Shown here: one piece after another, positions 63,262 to 64,000 of the stretch
Layout: each line of letters begins with the position of its first letter
Position numbering within the stretch: the first letter of the stretch is position 1
Assembly: GCA_018402255.1 (NCBI GenBank)
Contig: JAGYIS010000004.1
Span: 186,001 to 250,000 of the forward strand
From: Marinobacter sp.
GTDB taxonomy: Bacteria; Pseudomonadota; Gammaproteobacteria; Pseudomonadales; Oleiphilaceae
Length of the DNA stretch: 64,000 nucleotides
Direction of reading: 5' to 3'
Notes under the pieces: generated by a model
What the model was told of the DNA's origin: nothing
Seen by the model: the letters and a program-made list of their open reading frames with translations, nothing else
The model's database searches: none
Translations under genes and position numbers: made by a program

Positions 63262-63801
63262 ATGCTTAATATGAAAGAGCAGTATTCGAAGGAAGTGGTA
63301 CCCGCCCTGCAGCAAGAGTTCGGCTACAAGAACGTGATGCAGGTACCGCGTATCGAGAAAATCACCCTGAACATGGGTGTTGGTGAAGCAGTTGGTGACA
63401 AAAAGCTGATTGAAAATGCCGTCGCTGATCTTGAGCGTCTAGCAGGTCAAAAAGCCGTTGTCACCAAGGCTAAGAAATCGGTAGCGGGCTTTAAAATCCG
63501 TGAAGGTTGGCCAATTGGTTGTAAAGTGACCCTGCGCGGTGAGCGTATGTGGGATTTCTTTGATCGTCTGGTGCACATTGCGGTTCCCCGTATTCGTGAC
63601 TTCCGCGGTCTGAACCCGAAATCCTTCGACGGTCGCGGTAACTACAGCATGGGTGTTCGTGAGCAGATCATCTTCCCTGAGATCGAGTACGACAAAGTCG
63701 ACAAGATCCGCGGGCTGGATATCACCATCACCACCACTGCCGGTACCGACGACGAAGGTCGCGAACTGTTGAAAGCCTTTGGCTTTCCGTTCAAGAAATA
63801 A
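63262..63801 (+). CDS. rplE: 50S ribosomal protein L5
   Basis: L5 binds 5S rRNA and contacts P-site tRNA. The 179-residue protein has [40 protein letters not shown] and the C-terminal [20 protein letters not shown]. The ATG at 63262 gives the E. coli length; the frame runs back to a GTG at 63250, which would add four residues. Confidence 0.97.
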   Translation: MLNMKEQYSKEVVPALQQEFGYKNVMQVPRIEKITLNMGVGEAVGDKKLIENAVADLERLAGQKAVVTKAKKSVAGFKIREGWPIGCKVTLRGERMWDFFDRLVHIAVPRIRDFRGLNPKSFDGRGNYSMGVREQIIFPEIEYDKVDKIRGLDITITTTAGTDDEGRELLKAFGFPFKK

Positions 63802-63813
63802 GGAACGAGTGAC

Positions 63814-64000
63814 ATGGCGAAGGTTTCCATGAAGAACCGTGAGCTTAAGCGCGAAAAGACCGTAGCAAAATTTGCGGCCAAGCGTGCTGAGCTCAAGGCG
63901 ATTATTAAAAACACGAATACCAGCGAAGAAGATCGTTGGAACGCACAGATGAAGCTTCAACAGCTTCCTCGTGATGCGAGTCCTTCACGTCTTCGGAATC
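63814..64000 (+). CDS. rpsN: 30S ribosomal protein S14 (partial)
   Basis: The first 62 codons are present; the 3' end is outside the window. The start [20 protein letters not shown] and the following [12 protein letters not shown] match S14. No CxxC pair appears in the part seen, so it looks like the zinc-free form, typical of gammaproteobacteria. GGAACG lies upstream of the ATG. Confidence 0.95.
   Translation, partial: MAKVSMKNRELKREKTVAKFAAKRAELKAIIKNTNTSEEDRWNAQMKLQQLPRDASPSRLRN

Overview
The window is chromosomal DNA from a gammaproteobacterium close to Marinobacter. This rests on the 16S rRNA, on gene order shared with Pseudomonas (cbrA-cbrX-gluQ-dksA; erpA-anmK-M23 peptidase-tyrS-16S; birA-coaX-SPOR-tRNAs-tuf) and on protein lengths and motifs. 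The genus call is recognition by eye, not an alignment. About half the window is the core transcription and translation region. No phage, insertion sequence, transposase, integrase or CRISPR array was seen.

Layout. 1-6075: start of the sensor kinase gene cbrA (cut by the window edge), a small overlapping membrane-protein gene, gluQ and dksA, then sfsA, a Rieske/pentapeptide gene pair and a kinase-like APH/AAA protein. 6211-9107: mrcB (PBP1b) translationally coupled to a TPR lipoprotein, probably its activator LpoP. 9164-13446: a DUF4382 lipoprotein divergent from an accessory cassette of ECF sigma factor, zinc anti-sigma factor, Arg-rich secreted protein and TPR plus beta-barrel outer-membrane protein. 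13525-18477: hemL, thiE, thiD, hemJ and a ClC transporter, tightly packed on the minus strand; thiD seems to start at ATC. 18622-25263: argC, a DUF6776-like protein, bactofilin, erpA, then anmK and an M23 peptidase on the minus strand, and tyrS.

25264-31246 is a complete rrn operon (three tandem promoters, boxA sites, 16S, tRNA-Ile, tRNA-Ala, 23S, 5S, terminator) with recognisable RNase III processing stems. 31434-36661 holds four linked genes for exported proteins of unknown function that share a short motif of the form LxDxxLSEVxGQ just after the signal peptide. 36772-39103 is birA-coaX-SPOR.

39135-64000 is a continuous run of tRNA-Thr/Tyr/Gly/Thr, tuf, tRNA-Trp, secE-nusG, rplKAJL, rpoBC, the str operon (rpsL, rpsG, fusA, second tuf) and the S10/spc operons up to rpsN, cut by the right edge. 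Its control elements include nusG and tuf terminators, an L10 leader, an rplL-rpoB attenuator, a str promoter followed by a perfect hairpin, and an S10 promoter embedded in a perfect 14-bp inverted repeat.

The best candidates for undescribed biology are the four-gene exported-protein cluster (with an apparent one-base frameshift in its second gene) and the ECF-sigma/TPR-barrel cassette.
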